A model generated the notes under the pieces. The model was not told the DNA's origin, made no database searches, and saw nothing but the letters and a program-made list of their open reading frames with translations. A program made the position numbers and the translations under genes. A stretch of 64,000 nucleotides of DNA, taken from JAAYUJ01 sp963698165. Lineage in GTDB: Bacteria > Desulfobacterota > Syntrophobacteria > Syntrophobacterales > Syntrophobacteraceae. Below, piece by piece: positions 27,572-35,883 of the stretch (positions are counted from its first letter, which is position 1; each line of letters opens with the position of its first letter). The stretch is taken from contig CAVOPT010000009.1 in assembly GCA_963698165.1 (NCBI GenBank), positions 248,001 through 312,000 on the forward strand, given 5' to 3'.

Positions 27572-28507
27572 CTAACGCCCTCTCCGGGAAACAGCCACCC
27601 TTCTTTCGCCCCAACGCTGGTAGAGCCGCAGCGGAATGAGAAGCGTGAAGAAAGGGATGGAGTACACCGCCGCAAGGGTAGGTTCAAGAGGGCCAAAGAA
27701 CTCGGAACTGAAAACGATGACAAGCACGTAGTTCATCATCCCGAAAATGATCGTGAGGGCGAGCTGATCCGTCAGGGGTCGTCCCAGGGCACAGAGGATT
27801 CCCGCCACAAAGTAGATTGCCGCGAGGGCGGCCGAAACCGCCAGAGCCTCAAGGATGACGGCCGGGTGTTGACGGAGGAACTCGGCATACCTCGAAAAAA
27901 CGCCCAGGTTGGTTAGTGCGAACAAGGCCAGGGCAAAGCCATACTGCCTTTTGCGGATGGATTGGACAAGCTTTGGAAGTCGGCGGTTGAACGCTTCGGC
28001 GAGGAAGACCGGAATGAAGACAATGACGCAGAGAAGCTGGGTCATGGCCTTTAAGGGTATCTCCATGTCCTGCCCGGCCAATATCTTGACCATCACGGGC
28101 AGAGTGAAGGGAACGAGAAGAGAGCTTCCGATGAGGATGAACAGCACCATGGGGGTGTTGCCTCTCACCAGTTCCGCAAAGAAAGGGGAAACCACCGCCG
28201 TGGAAACACCGCTGAGGAGCAGTGCCCCCAGGGCATACTTTGGAAAAAGGCTCCGGAAAATCATGAACACCCCGGCCGGCAGGAGAACCAGCTTCAGAAA
28301 GAGAAAACCCAGGATCCTGGTCCTCGAGGTCCGGATGGCCCCCAGAACGTGGGACAGGCGATACGACAGGAAGCTCATGAAGAGAAACGCCATCATGCAG
28401 AACATGGGGAACGGTCTGAAGAAAGAACTGAATTCTTCGAGGAAAACGCCGACGAAGATCGAGGAAAAAATTACCGCCAGCATGATCCAGTCTTTCAAAC
28501 CCAACAT
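27572..28507 (-). CDS. Bile acid:sodium symporter (BASS)-family transporter
   Basis: A 311-residue inner-membrane protein with about ten helices. The stretch YALGALLLSGVSTAVVSPFF, followed by a long helix with SSLLVPFTLPVMVKILAG, fits the BASS/SBF family, whose members move organic acids with sodium; related branches include Acr3 arsenite exporters, but their Cys motif is not seen. The substrate is unknown. It lies 32 bases upstream of nothing on its own strand except tex beyond a 146-base gap, and 32 bases downstream of the PNPOx-like gene, with which it may form an operon. Confidence 0.75.
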   Translation of the reverse strand: MLGLKDWIMLAVIFSSIFVGVFLEEFSSFFRPFPMFCMMAFLFMSFLSYRLSHVLGAIRTSRTRILGFLFLKLVLLPAGVFMIFRSLFPKYALGALLLSGVSTAVVSPFFAELVRGNTPMVLFILIGSSLLVPFTLPVMVKILAGQDMEIPLKAMTQLLCVIVFIPVFLAEAFNRRLPKLVQSIRKRQYGFALALFALTNLGVFSRYAEFLRQHPAVILEALAVSAALAAIYFVAGILCALGRPLTDQLALTIIFGMMNYVLVIVFSSEFFGPLEPTLAAVYSIPFFTLLIPLRLYQRWGERRVAVSRRGR

Positions 28508-28539
28508 TGTCTCTTCCGGGGGGACCCGCTCCCTCAGCT

Positions 28540-29148
28540 CTACGTTGCATCCTCGGCCACGAACCTGAAGCCCATGGCTTCGGCGGCTTCCCGGTCTCCG
28601 GGTCCATTGCGGTGGTTAAGATACGCGGCGATGGCGGCCCGCTTTTCCACGGACTTGTTCTGAGCGACGTCCCTCTTGCCCGTGACGCTTGTGGGGCGCA
28701 CTTCCACAACGACGCACGCCTTGGTTTGAGGCATGTCTTCCGTGACCGGGTCAAAACGCGCACTGGGTTCATGCTTTGCCACCAGAGCGTTGAGGGCTGA
28801 AACCTTACGGTGGCCATCGAGGACGATGGACGCCGTTCCACGCATGATCACGCAGTGGTAAAACTGATGCAGCTGACACACGGCCCCCTTGGGGTCAAAG
28901 GCCAGGTCCAGGTAGGAGAGGGGAATGTCCACCTCGAAACAGACCCTGGGATCCCGTGCGATGTTCTCCAGTTTCTCCCCCTCGGGAGCCGAATGAAAAT
29001 AGATGCTCCCGTCCAGGTGCACGAAATTGACCGGCGTGATGTAGGGGAACCCGTCTTGTCCGACGGTGGCCAGCCGGCCGATGCGACTCGCGGAGAGAAT
29101 GGTTTCGATCTCCATCGGATCGTTGATTGCATTGTGCTTTCTTCGCAT
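28540..29148 (-). CDS. Pyridoxamine 5'-phosphate oxidase-family flavoprotein
   Basis: A 202-residue split-barrel flavoprotein. The N-terminus MRRKHNAINDPMEIETIL and the FMN site region GRLATVGQDGFPYITPVNFVH followed by IYFHSAPEGEKLENI match the PNPOx-like/NimA group. Such proteins bind FMN and reduce varied small molecules; nitroimidazole resistance is a property of some. I chose the ATG at 29148 because the family usually begins MRRK and GAAGGGAC precedes it. A TTG at 29229 overlapping the upstream stop would add 27 non-conserved residues. Confidence 0.8.
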   Translation of the reverse strand: MRRKHNAINDPMEIETILSASRIGRLATVGQDGFPYITPVNFVHLDGSIYFHSAPEGEKLENIARDPRVCFEVDIPLSYLDLAFDPKGAVCQLHQFYHCVIMRGTASIVLDGHRKVSALNALVAKHEPSARFDPVTEDMPQTKACVVVEVRPTSVTGKRDVAQNKSVEKRAAIAAYLNHRNGPGDREAAEAMGFRFVAEDAT

Positions 29149-29225
29149 GGCGCAGGGTCCCTTCTTGACGATTTGGAATTCACGTGAACTCAGGCCGGTG
29201 AGCATCCCTCCGCGGGGGATTCCGG

Positions 29226-29426
29226 TCAAGGGTTTATCCCGGGGTCATCGTGGCATGTGGGGCAGAGCACGAGAGGCTGGATACACCCGCAGCCGGTCCC
29301 GTAAAGTCCGTACTTGACGCACTCGGAGCAAAGGGGAATCTCGCACCCATCACACCTCATGGTCATCTCCCTTTCCCGGCAGACCTTGCAGAAGCCGCGA
29401 CTCTTCGTTTCTTCCGTTGTTTTCAT
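29226..29426 (-). CDS. Small cysteine-rich zinc-binding protein (66 aa)
   Basis: A 66-residue protein with ten cysteines at positions 13, 16, 25, 28, 33, 36, 46, 48, 55 and 58: CKVC, CDGC, CSEC, CGC and CPTC. The spacing fits a B-box-like or treble-clef zinc module with two or more metal sites. It has no other domain. It lies 77 bases before the PNPOx-like gene on the same strand. An iron-sulfur protein cannot be excluded, but a structural zinc fold is more likely. The start ATG 29426 has an AAGG upstream. Confidence 0.65.
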   Translation of the reverse strand: MKTTEETKSRGFCKVCREREMTMRCDGCEIPLCSECVKYGLYGTGCGCIQPLVLCPTCHDDPGINP

Positions 29427-29774
29427 GGGCGTAACCTTCTGATTTGTTCTCGGGATGACGGACACCCGGTCCCAACGAACAGCACCTTGACCGCACTCGC
29501 GTGTTGCATGAACGTAAAATAACAGTTTCTGTCGGCAGGGCACCGATATTTGCGCAATCCTATTCCTCGCCCGAAGAGCAGAGGAAAGGGCAATCACTGC
29601 AACACGGCTCACATCATGGCTAGAACCAAGGTAACCGGAGGATTTTGCTTCATGGTCTGTTCTTGGCATCCGATTGATTATGGAAGCCGTCTCTCCCTGC
29701 TTGACATAGCGGGAACGAACCGTGTAGTAGACGAAAGCGAATTGAGGAAAGCCAACCAGGGAGGTTCCCGTCAC
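29427..29774. other. Divergent intergenic region
   Basis: It separates the leftward zinc-binding gene from the rightward membrane protein gene. I see no gene and no convincing promoter pair. An in-frame ATG at 29550 opens an extension of the next gene but has no ribosome site. Confidence 0.4.
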
Positions 29775-30698
29775 ATGGACTCCGACAGTTCGGAAAAAGC
29801 ATTCAAGAGGGTCCTGGCCACTGTCGTCGTCGCCGAAGTTCTCGTCGGACTTGGAATCCTCTATTTCGTCTCTCCCATCGGCAAGAACGTCCTCACCGGG
29901 CTTAGAAGCTTCCTCGCCGAAAGCCTCGCTCTCCTCACTCTCCTCGTGTCCATTGTCCTGGTCGCGACCGTCTTGCTGATCCTGCGGCTGTCGACAAAAA
30001 TGCCTCCTATGCTGGCAGAACTTTCCAGGAGAGCGGGAATTCAATTCAAGCGCAAACGCGGAAATATCGGCAAATTGATCACACCTTCCATTTTGGGTTT
30101 CGGGCTCTATTTTGAAGGAGCCTATGAAAACGCCAGGGTGCAGTATTCAGAGGGGAAGTCAAGGCGGGGAGCCAATTCCCTGCGGAAGTTGTCGATCTTG
30201 CACCCCAGGACCCTGCAACTGGATTTCCTTTGCGGCTATCCGAGGAATGCGCTCGGTGACCTGGTGTCAATAAACGAACACCGCGACCTTGCTGCCTTAA
30301 AGGTCGACCTTGACCTGCAAGGCCTGGAAATCTGGGCCGCCGAAAAGGAGAAGGCCCTTTCACTGCTCAAGGAAACGGATATTTCGTCTGGAGTGAGAGA
30401 ACTGTCCAGGCTCATTGATGAAATGGGAACCACCTGCCCTGGATCTGCGGGGAATCACGGCTTCTTCATGAATGACGTGGGACTCACGGTGGTCTTGGCC
30501 AAGCAGTTCAGGCCCGAAAAACCACTCCTGGATGCGATGGTTCGTCTCAGCCGCGCCGCGGCCACTTCCCCCATTCTTCCATCAACCGCTCCCCGGACAG
30601 CGGATCGTTCTCTTCATGCCGCCACGGCTGGGCTCCTCGCCCTCATGATCATCAGCATTGCCCTCATTGCATGGATGAGAAGCGGCGTCATTCGCTGA
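29775..30698 (+). CDS. Membrane protein of unknown function (307 aa)
   Basis: I do not recognise the family. The ATG at 29775 follows GGGAGG. Two N-terminal helices (VLATVVVAEVLVGLGILYFV and LALLTLLVSIVLVATVLLIL) are followed by a ~180-residue soluble region and a C-terminal helix (GLLALMIISIALIAWM). The soluble part has LDFLCGYPRNALGDLVSINEH and GSAGNHGFFMNDVGLTVVLA, with no catalytic motif I can name. It is convergent with the CAP lipoprotein gene 15 bases downstream. Confidence 0.6.
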   Translation: MDSDSSEKAFKRVLATVVVAEVLVGLGILYFVSPIGKNVLTGLRSFLAESLALLTLLVSIVLVATVLLILRLSTKMPPMLAELSRRAGIQFKRKRGNIGKLITPSILGFGLYFEGAYENARVQYSEGKSRRGANSLRKLSILHPRTLQLDFLCGYPRNALGDLVSINEHRDLAALKVDLDLQGLEIWAAEKEKALSLLKETDISSGVRELSRLIDEMGTTCPGSAGNHGFFMNDVGLTVVLAKQFRPEKPLLDAMVRLSRAAATSPILPSTAPRTADRSLHAATAGLLALMIISIALIAWMRSGVIR

Positions 30699-30713
30699 GC
30701 GCCCTTGACCCTT

Positions 30714-31202
30714 TCAGGATCCTGCAAAGAGCTGCACGCACACGTAATCGTGACATCCGACGCCGAGGAGCTGATACCTGGGATCAAGGATGTTCCGTCG
30801 GTGTTGGGGGCTGGCCATCAGGGCTTCGTGGGTATCTTCCGCGGATTGATACCCCTTGGTGAGATTCTCTCCGGCGTATCGGCACCGATGGCAGGTTTCC
30901 ACCATGCGCCAGGCCTCGTTTTCTCCCGTCGACGGGTCCCTGTGCTCGAAGTATCCCGCCTGCACCAAGAGCCTTGCTCTCCTCATCGCTCTCACAGCCA
31001 GGCACTCATCCCACCGCAGCCTCCCATTTTCGCGGCGAGCCAACTCAAAAAGCCGCCACGCCTTTTCGGCGCAGGCAAATTCCGGCTGTTCCGGGTAGGT
31101 CGTCGAGGGACCCGGCATGTACGGCTCGGCTCGAGTAGTGCACGAAAACAACGCAATGGAGGCGAAAATCAGGGCTGCGACCATCCAGAGTTTTTGCATC
31201 AA
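30714..31202 (-). CDS. CAP (SCP/PR-1)-domain lipoprotein
   Basis: A 162-residue exported protein. A type II signal with lipobox ALFSC puts Cys21 at the mature N-terminus. The CAP fold is recognised from LAVRAMRRARLLVQAGYFEH, RYAGENLTKGYQSAEDTHEA and ASPQHRRNILDPRYQLLGVG, where the two His and Glu positions typical of the family occur. Bacterial CAP proteins are secreted and of varied, mostly unknown function. It lies 18 bases downstream of the ChaN-like lipoprotein gene, suggesting an envelope operon. Confidence 0.82.
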   Translation of the reverse strand: MMQKLWMVAALIFASIALFSCTTRAEPYMPGPSTTYPEQPEFACAEKAWRLFELARRENGRLRWDECLAVRAMRRARLLVQAGYFEHRDPSTGENEAWRMVETCHRCRYAGENLTKGYQSAEDTHEALMASPQHRRNILDPRYQLLGVGCHDYVCVQLFAGS

Positions 31203-31220
31203 CTGTCCTTGGAATCGGGT

Positions 31221-32396
31221 TCATGGTGAGATGGTGACCGTCAAAGACAAAACCCTGCCGTTTCTCTTCAGGGTCAATTCATGGAGATTACCTCTCCCCA
31301 TCATCGCCTTGTGCAGGTCCTCCAATTGACTCAAGGACTTGCCGTCGATCTTGATCAGGACATCCCCCTTCCTGACACCGGCCTTTTCCGCCGGACTCCC
31401 GGGAACCACGGAGAGTATCTCAAGTCCCTCTCGGGAGGCAAGGGGGCGAATCATGATTCCCAGCTTTCCCCTGGGGACCGGTTCGGACTTGTCCGTCACC
31501 CACACGTAGTCGGCTACATCGGGATCAGCAATGGCCATTGGGTAATCCATAGGCATTGGCGCCACGGTGATGCTGAAGTGAGGGGTCCGCTCCCGGGTCA
31601 ATTTGGGCAATCCCACCTGATGACTGATGTGCCCTTTCCCGATCAGAACGACGATCTGTTCCTTGCCTGAGGATTGAAGCAATCTATGGGCCAGCGTCTG
31701 CGCCATAGTCTCTTCCCAGGCCAGTTGTGCCTCGAAGAATGAATCGAAACTCTTTATACTCTCCTTGACGTGGTCAACATATTGACTGCGGACGTATTCC
31801 CGATGTTTGGCATCTTCCCGATGGAAGTCCCGCGCAACGCGCTCTCGATCACCGGGACCCAGGGAATGGAGCCCGGCCGTGGCGATCTTGCTCACCACGT
31901 CGCGGGGGGCATTGAGCCCCAGAATAGGGATGCCCTTTTCCCTCGCGAACATGAGGATCGGTCGATAGAGCCGGAAGGGATACCCCCACACATTTTCCCA
32001 GTTGACCTCCTTGAGAAAGACATCCTCGTCAATCAGCTTCCCGGAAAATCTATCCAGGACAGGCTGGCTCTCTCTCGGAAACATCTCCATTCCCAACGCC
32101 ATTGCCCCGCCCCGCCCCTGAAGCCGCTTGAGGATTTCCTCCTGGATGCGATGATCCTCGGTGCTGGTGTGCGTTTCCCCCACATACACGATTTGCGCCT
32201 TTGAAAGTTCACCCACAAAGGAATCCATCGGGATGACTTTCCCGGACCGGGTGTCCACGATGTCCCCTAATCTGAATCCTCCCGACGGGGGCACTCCCAT
32301 CATGGGCGGGACCTCCCCGACCCGCATGCACCCAAAGTTGGCGATCAAAATCAGTGCCAACAGGGCAGACTTTCCGACGGTGGTGTTCATAAACAA
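31221..32396 (-). CDS. ChaN-like haem-binding lipoprotein fused to a PDZ domain
   Basis: A 391-residue lipoprotein (lipobox ending in Cys23). Residues ~60-290 match the ChaN/Cofac_haem_bdg family: AQIVYVGETHTSTEDHRIQE, ALGMEMFPRESQPVLDRF and VVLIGKGHISHQVGLP. The C-terminal ~85 residues form a PDZ domain (LEILSVVPGSPAEKAGVRKG, then DVLIKIDGKSLSQLEDLH). ChaN binds haem at the cell surface in Campylobacter; the PDZ suggests a protein-protein contact or peptidase-adaptor role. Its start lies inside the end of mutY (10-base overlap). Confidence 0.83.
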   Translation of the reverse strand: MFMNTTVGKSALLALILIANFGCMRVGEVPPMMGVPPSGGFRLGDIVDTRSGKVIPMDSFVGELSKAQIVYVGETHTSTEDHRIQEEILKRLQGRGGAMALGMEMFPRESQPVLDRFSGKLIDEDVFLKEVNWENVWGYPFRLYRPILMFAREKGIPILGLNAPRDVVSKIATAGLHSLGPGDRERVARDFHREDAKHREYVRSQYVDHVKESIKSFDSFFEAQLAWEETMAQTLAHRLLQSSGKEQIVVLIGKGHISHQVGLPKLTRERTPHFSITVAPMPMDYPMAIADPDVADYVWVTDKSEPVPRGKLGIMIRPLASREGLEILSVVPGSPAEKAGVRKGDVLIKIDGKSLSQLEDLHKAMMGRGNLHELTLKRNGRVLSLTVTISP

Positions 32397-33553
32397 TCGT
32401 CCTCCTTACAAGGATCAGGTATTTCTCGAGAAGAGGAGAGGCCTCGTGAGGAATCGCCCGGGCCGGCTTGCAGCATGCGGATGAGTTTTCGATTGGCTGC
32501 GGGGAAGGGGTAGGCCCAGAGTTCCTCCCCCCCGACCCAGCGTGCCTCTACCGCCCCGTGGAGCGTCATTCCGCCGCCATCCCCCTCGAGTCTACACCAA
32601 AACGCGTGCAGGGCCACCCGGAAAGAGGTGTAACTGTGCCGGATGAGGGCGATCTTCCCGCGGCAGCGCACCCGGAGTTCCAATTCCTCCAGGTATTCCC
32701 GAACAACCGCCTGTTCCGGGGTTTCACCGTCGGCAACCTTCCCCCCGGGAAACTCCCAGAGATTGGCCATGAGTCCGGAGGGAGGCCGCTTCTGTATGAG
32801 GATCTTTCCGCCATGGACGAGGACGCCTATGGCCACGTTGATGGGCACGGCAGGCTTCCGCTTCCCCGGCACCGGTCTCTCCCCGACCACCCCCGTTTGA
32901 AATGCCCGACAGAAGGCTTTCACCGGACAGGCGTCGCACAGGGGCTTCCTGGGAAGACACACACCGGCCCCGAGATCCATGAGTGCCTGATTGAATCGCC
33001 TCCCGTCGCCCCTGGCGAGGAGTCTTTTGGCCAGGGTCCGGACCGCCTTTCGTCCTTCCCCTTCCTTCACGGGAGTCGCCAGATTGAAAAGCCTGGCCAG
33101 GATTCGCTCCACATTGCCGTCAACAGCGGGAAAATCCTCGTTGAAGGCGATGCTCATGACGGCTCCCGCCGAGTAACGGCCGATGCCTGGAAGTTTGAGG
33201 AGCGCCTCGTGATCGCGGGGAAGGTGTCCTCCATGCGCACGCACGAGGATCTGGGCCGCCCTGTGAAGGTTGATCGCCCTGGAGTAATATCCCAGCCCCG
33301 CCCAGTGGCGCAGCACCTCCTCCTCGGAAGACGCCGCAAGAGACGCGACGTCGGGAAACGTCTCCATCCACCGGTGGTAGTAGGGGAGCATGGTCTTGAC
33401 CTGGGTCTGCTGGAGCATCATCTCGGAGATCCAGACTTCATAGGGGCTGTGCGTCTTCCTCCAGGGCAGGTCTCTTCCGTACTCCTGAAACCAGTCGAGC
33501 AATATGCGCTGCAAATCTGTGCATTCTCGATCCGAAAGCAAAGGTTGCTCCAT
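32387..33553 (-). CDS. mutY: A/G-specific adenine glycosylase MutY
   Basis: A 388-residue DNA repair enzyme that removes adenine mispaired with 8-oxoguanine. Visible features: WISEMMLQQTQVKTM, the catalytic Glu/Tyr region, the helix-hairpin-helix LKLPGIGRYSAGAVMSIAF, catalytic Asp in FPAVDGNVERILARL, the [4Fe-4S] ligand set C-x6-C-x2-C-x5-C (CLPRKPLCDACPVKAFC, around residues 198-214), and a C-terminal NUDIX-like domain (LWEFPGGKVADGETPEQA) for 8-oxoG recognition. Length is normal. The end overlaps the ChaN-like gene. Confidence 0.93.
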   Translation of the reverse strand: MEQPLLSDRECTDLQRILLDWFQEYGRDLPWRKTHSPYEVWISEMMLQQTQVKTMLPYYHRWMETFPDVASLAASSEEEVLRHWAGLGYYSRAINLHRAAQILVRAHGGHLPRDHEALLKLPGIGRYSAGAVMSIAFNEDFPAVDGNVERILARLFNLATPVKEGEGRKAVRTLAKRLLARGDGRRFNQALMDLGAGVCLPRKPLCDACPVKAFCRAFQTGVVGERPVPGKRKPAVPINVAIGVLVHGGKILIQKRPPSGLMANLWEFPGGKVADGETPEQAVVREYLEELELRVRCRGKIALIRHSYTSFRVALHAFWCRLEGDGGGMTLHGAVEARWVGGEELWAYPFPAANRKLIRMLQAGPGDSSRGLSSSREIPDPCKEDDCL

Positions 33554-33932
33554 GATTTTGAGATCTTCCGAGGTGGCATGCGAGCAGGCTCCTGGAGCCT
33601 GACGCTCCCACCAATGGGCTCAGGGGTATTCTAATCAGTGGGAGGAAGAATCGCGAGAGTGCAAGAGACTACTCTATTCCTTGCGGCAGGGACCGGGGGC
33701 CGAGGAAGTGGAGGTGCCAAGATGACGGTGTTGGGGGGGGAGTCCCCGCCACATGGTTTCCTGGCGGGGACGAATCCCTTGCGATGTGCTCCGCCTTGCA
33801 ATGCACGAAACTTGAACCACGAAGGCACGAGGGGCACGAAGAGGACAGAATCGATTGAGCCTTTCCCTGTCAGTCCTTCGTGTCTCTTCGTGCTCTTCGT
33901 GGTTTTCCCATACAAACTGAAAAATGCAGGAA
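33554..33932. other. Intergenic region with a long inverted repeat
   Basis: No gene is supported. It contains a long inverted repeat (33815-33904) and sits upstream of mutY, whose promoter is presumably within it. Confidence 0.5.
33815..33904. repeat. Long inverted repeat of the ACCACGAAGG-CACGAAG type (family C)
   Basis: The left arm 33815-33844 and right arm 33875-33904 are near-perfect inverted copies built from the short unit CACGAAG. Transcribed, they would form a hairpin of about 30 bp with a 30-base loop. The same internally repetitive unit is common in intergenic DNA of many bacteria. It is distinct in sequence from families A and B. Confidence 0.65.
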
Positions 33933-34100
33933 TCAAAATTTCCAGGTAAAACTGAAATCGACACTGTCCTCGCTCAGGGTCGACGCCAGTGTCACCGGCT
34001 GTCCTATCAGGTTGGTGCCCTTTTGGGTTATGGTATTTTCAAAAGCGTGCATGTACCCCAGATTCGCCGACACCCTCCTAGCCTGAAACGGGACGGCACG
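33933..34100 (-). pseudogene. Remnant of a FadL/TodX-type outer-membrane protein (C-terminus only)
   Basis: The minus-strand frame ends VSANLGYMHAFENTIT...LASTLSEDSVDFSFTWKF. The closing Phe, alternating strand pattern and LGYMHAFEN motif fit the last two or three strands of a FadL-type barrel, a long-chain fatty acid or hydrocarbon channel. Nothing upstream on this strand encodes the other ~380 residues; instead a remnant of an unrelated flavoprotein is joined there. It looks like the scar of a deletion. Confidence 0.6.
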
Positions 34101-34129
34101 GAAGTGGTTGGGCTTCCGAGAACACACCA

Positions 34130-34293
34130 GCTGCTACAAACAACTCGCAGCAATCGCTTCCATAGATTTGGATCTTGATCCCCATCCGCCCGGTATGTTC
34201 GAGAACGAGGATGGAGCGACCCCATTTTTACGCCTCCATGGCGCACATGAGTCCAGGTGCGCCTGCCCCGATGATGATCGCGTCTATCCTCAC
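34130..34293 (-). pseudogene. Remnant of an HI0933/BaiN-type FAD-dependent oxidoreductase (N-terminus only)
   Basis: A GTG at 34293 opens IDAIIIGAGAPGLMCAMEA, the dinucleotide-binding start of the HI0933-like flavoprotein family, then hits TAA at 34228. In the neighbouring frame the family sequence continues: GRSILVLEHTGRMGIKIQI. A frameshift plus loss of the remaining ~370 residues marks it as a pseudogene. It runs straight into the FadL-type remnant, so one deletion probably removed the end of one gene and the start of the other. Confidence 0.6.
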
Positions 34294-34347
34294 GTCTCTT
34301 CGCTTGCCCCCTTACCAGGGCTCATACGAAGTTGCAGTCAAGCTAGT

Positions 34348-34405
34348 GTAGCACATAGGGCCTTGTGCCCGTCGACTCCGTTATGCCCACAAGGGGCTAT
34401 GCTAC
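34348..34405 (-). repeat. Dispersed palindromic repeat, family B, copy 2
   Basis: GTAGCACATAGGGCCTTGTG at the left pairs with CACAAGGGGCTATGCTAC at the right. Read on the minus strand it matches the copy at 21926-21975 in both arms. Confidence 0.6.
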
Positions 34406-34447
34406 GCTTGTTACTCTCCCTACCACTAACTTGAACGCAACTCAGTA

Positions 34448-35431
34448 TCAGAAGTGGTGGACGAGGCGGAAGTTGAACCGCTGCCCTTCGGGCCGATTTT
34501 CCGCAAGGGTTTCAAAATAGGCATTCACGAAGAAGTGTGTGTCTTTGGAAAAGTGGAATACCAGTCCCGGGCCGATACCTAGAACCTGTTCGCGGCTCCC
34601 TGACAGGTCATTGCCATCCACTTCGGTGTCGGTGATCTGTTTGAGATAGTAGCCGTTCAGTCCGGCCCTGAGCTTTTTCTCAATAATTTCATAGGAACTG
34701 GCGAAATTCAGATGGATCGCCTGGCCCGCCCGGCTGTCGTCGGCTCCCAGGAAAGCGCGGTTGGGATCTCCGTTTTCCGCATTCCAGAGGTAGTGGATCC
34801 GGGTGCTCAGTTCCCAGCGGGGGGTCAGAAAGAGGGTGGCTGCCCAATAGGGATTGAAGGAGAAGAAGTTGCTCCCGGGATTGACTTCCCTGTCGCTGCT
34901 ATATTTCCCCGTGGGAAAGATCATCTGGAGTTCGATGCGGTGCATGAAAAGGGGACCGCCGCTTCCCATGATAGGGTCCCATTGTAGAAAGGGCCCTACC
35001 AAAACGTCACCCAATCCGGCACCGTTATCCTGGGGAAAGGGGCCCGACCTGCCATAGCTCAAATCGGTCCCCACAATCGGGACAATCAAGTCTAGACCCC
35101 ACTTGCCCCCCAGAAGCAGGCACTGATTGGACTGGTAGATCAATTGGGATAGACTGACGAAGACATTCAACTCCTCATCGGCAAAAGACGGCAGGAGATC
35201 GTCGCCGTTCCTGTTGGTCAGCCTGTCCCCCCTGATGTACTGAAGATACTGGGAGAAGTAAAGGCCGGGACCGGAGGGCGGCCCCCCATCGAGAAAGCTG
35301 GTAAATCCGAGGTTGACGGAAGGCAGATCATAGGCCCGGGCAGAGGGAAGACCCGCCGAGAAAAGACAAAGCGAAAAAACTGCGAGATGGAGCGACCAGG
35401 ACGCCCTTTTCATGAGATGTGTTACTTTCAT
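34448..35431 (-). CDS. Outer-membrane channel of the phenol-degradation MetA/SphA family
   Basis: A 327-residue exported barrel protein. A signal peptide ends near ARA (residue ~33). The mature sequence shows GPGLYFSQYLQYIRGDRLTN, QDNGAGLGDVLVGPFLQWDP, MIFPTGKYSSDREVNPGSNF and a terminal LVHHF, which fit the SphA/Phenol_MetA_deg family of outer-membrane proteins found in aromatic degraders and in many other proteobacteria. The transported compound is unknown. It is flanked by repeats and gene remnants on both sides and appears monocistronic. Confidence 0.78.
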   Translation of the reverse strand: MKVTHLMKRASWSLHLAVFSLCLFSAGLPSARAYDLPSVNLGFTSFLDGGPPSGPGLYFSQYLQYIRGDRLTNRNGDDLLPSFADEELNVFVSLSQLIYQSNQCLLLGGKWGLDLIVPIVGTDLSYGRSGPFPQDNGAGLGDVLVGPFLQWDPIMGSGGPLFMHRIELQMIFPTGKYSSDREVNPGSNFFSFNPYWAATLFLTPRWELSTRIHYLWNAENGDPNRAFLGADDSRAGQAIHLNFASSYEIIEKKLRAGLNGYYLKQITDTEVDGNDLSGSREQVLGIGPGLVFHFSKDTHFFVNAYFETLAENRPEGQRFNFRLVHHF

Positions 35432-35883
35432 AGGCCCCTCTTTCTGTTTTGCCGGGATGAATCCATGGCGCCGTCTTCGTCAGGTATCGTCTGAGTAAAG
35501 GAAAATCAAACCAGCAGCGCATTCCGGTCAGAGACGACGCTTACCCTCTTATCAGAAAAATGATCGATTCGCTCCCCTTCCCCATGTTGTCGGATTGGAA
35601 AGGTGGCTGAATACGGCTCTTGGGCGTCTGCGTCTGCCGAACAGCCGAAATGATGACAAGCCTTGATTCCAGCGCAGAGTGCGCCAGGAGCGTGGAGATT
35701 CCTGACGCACCGCTCGTTTTTCAGCGGCCCCAGCGTACTCCGCGGTGAAATGTTTCTCCGGTCCACCATCAATCAGGATGGCAGCACCTCCGGCGGGCAT
35801 GAAAAGCTGTCCTCAAAATGAGGCCGATGTCCTGGCGGATCGGAACGAGTTAGGAAATCGGCCGAACATGGGCGAAGACCTCC
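35432..35883. other. Intergenic region carrying repeat family A, copy 3
   Basis: No gene is supported. It contains the repeat copy at 35669-35752 and the promoter region of the outer-membrane channel gene. Confidence 0.5.
35669..35752 (-). repeat. Dispersed intergenic repeat, family A, copy 3
   Basis: Read on the minus strand it begins TTTCACCGCGGAGTACGCTG and ends in GGCGCACTCTGCGCTGG, matching copy 2 (20761-20845) in both arms and spacing. Confidence 0.55.

Noticed and set aside
29550..29774. N-terminal extension of the membrane protein gene from ATG 29550
   Set aside because: No ribosome site; the ATG at 29775 has GGGAGG at good spacing and leads directly into the first membrane helices.
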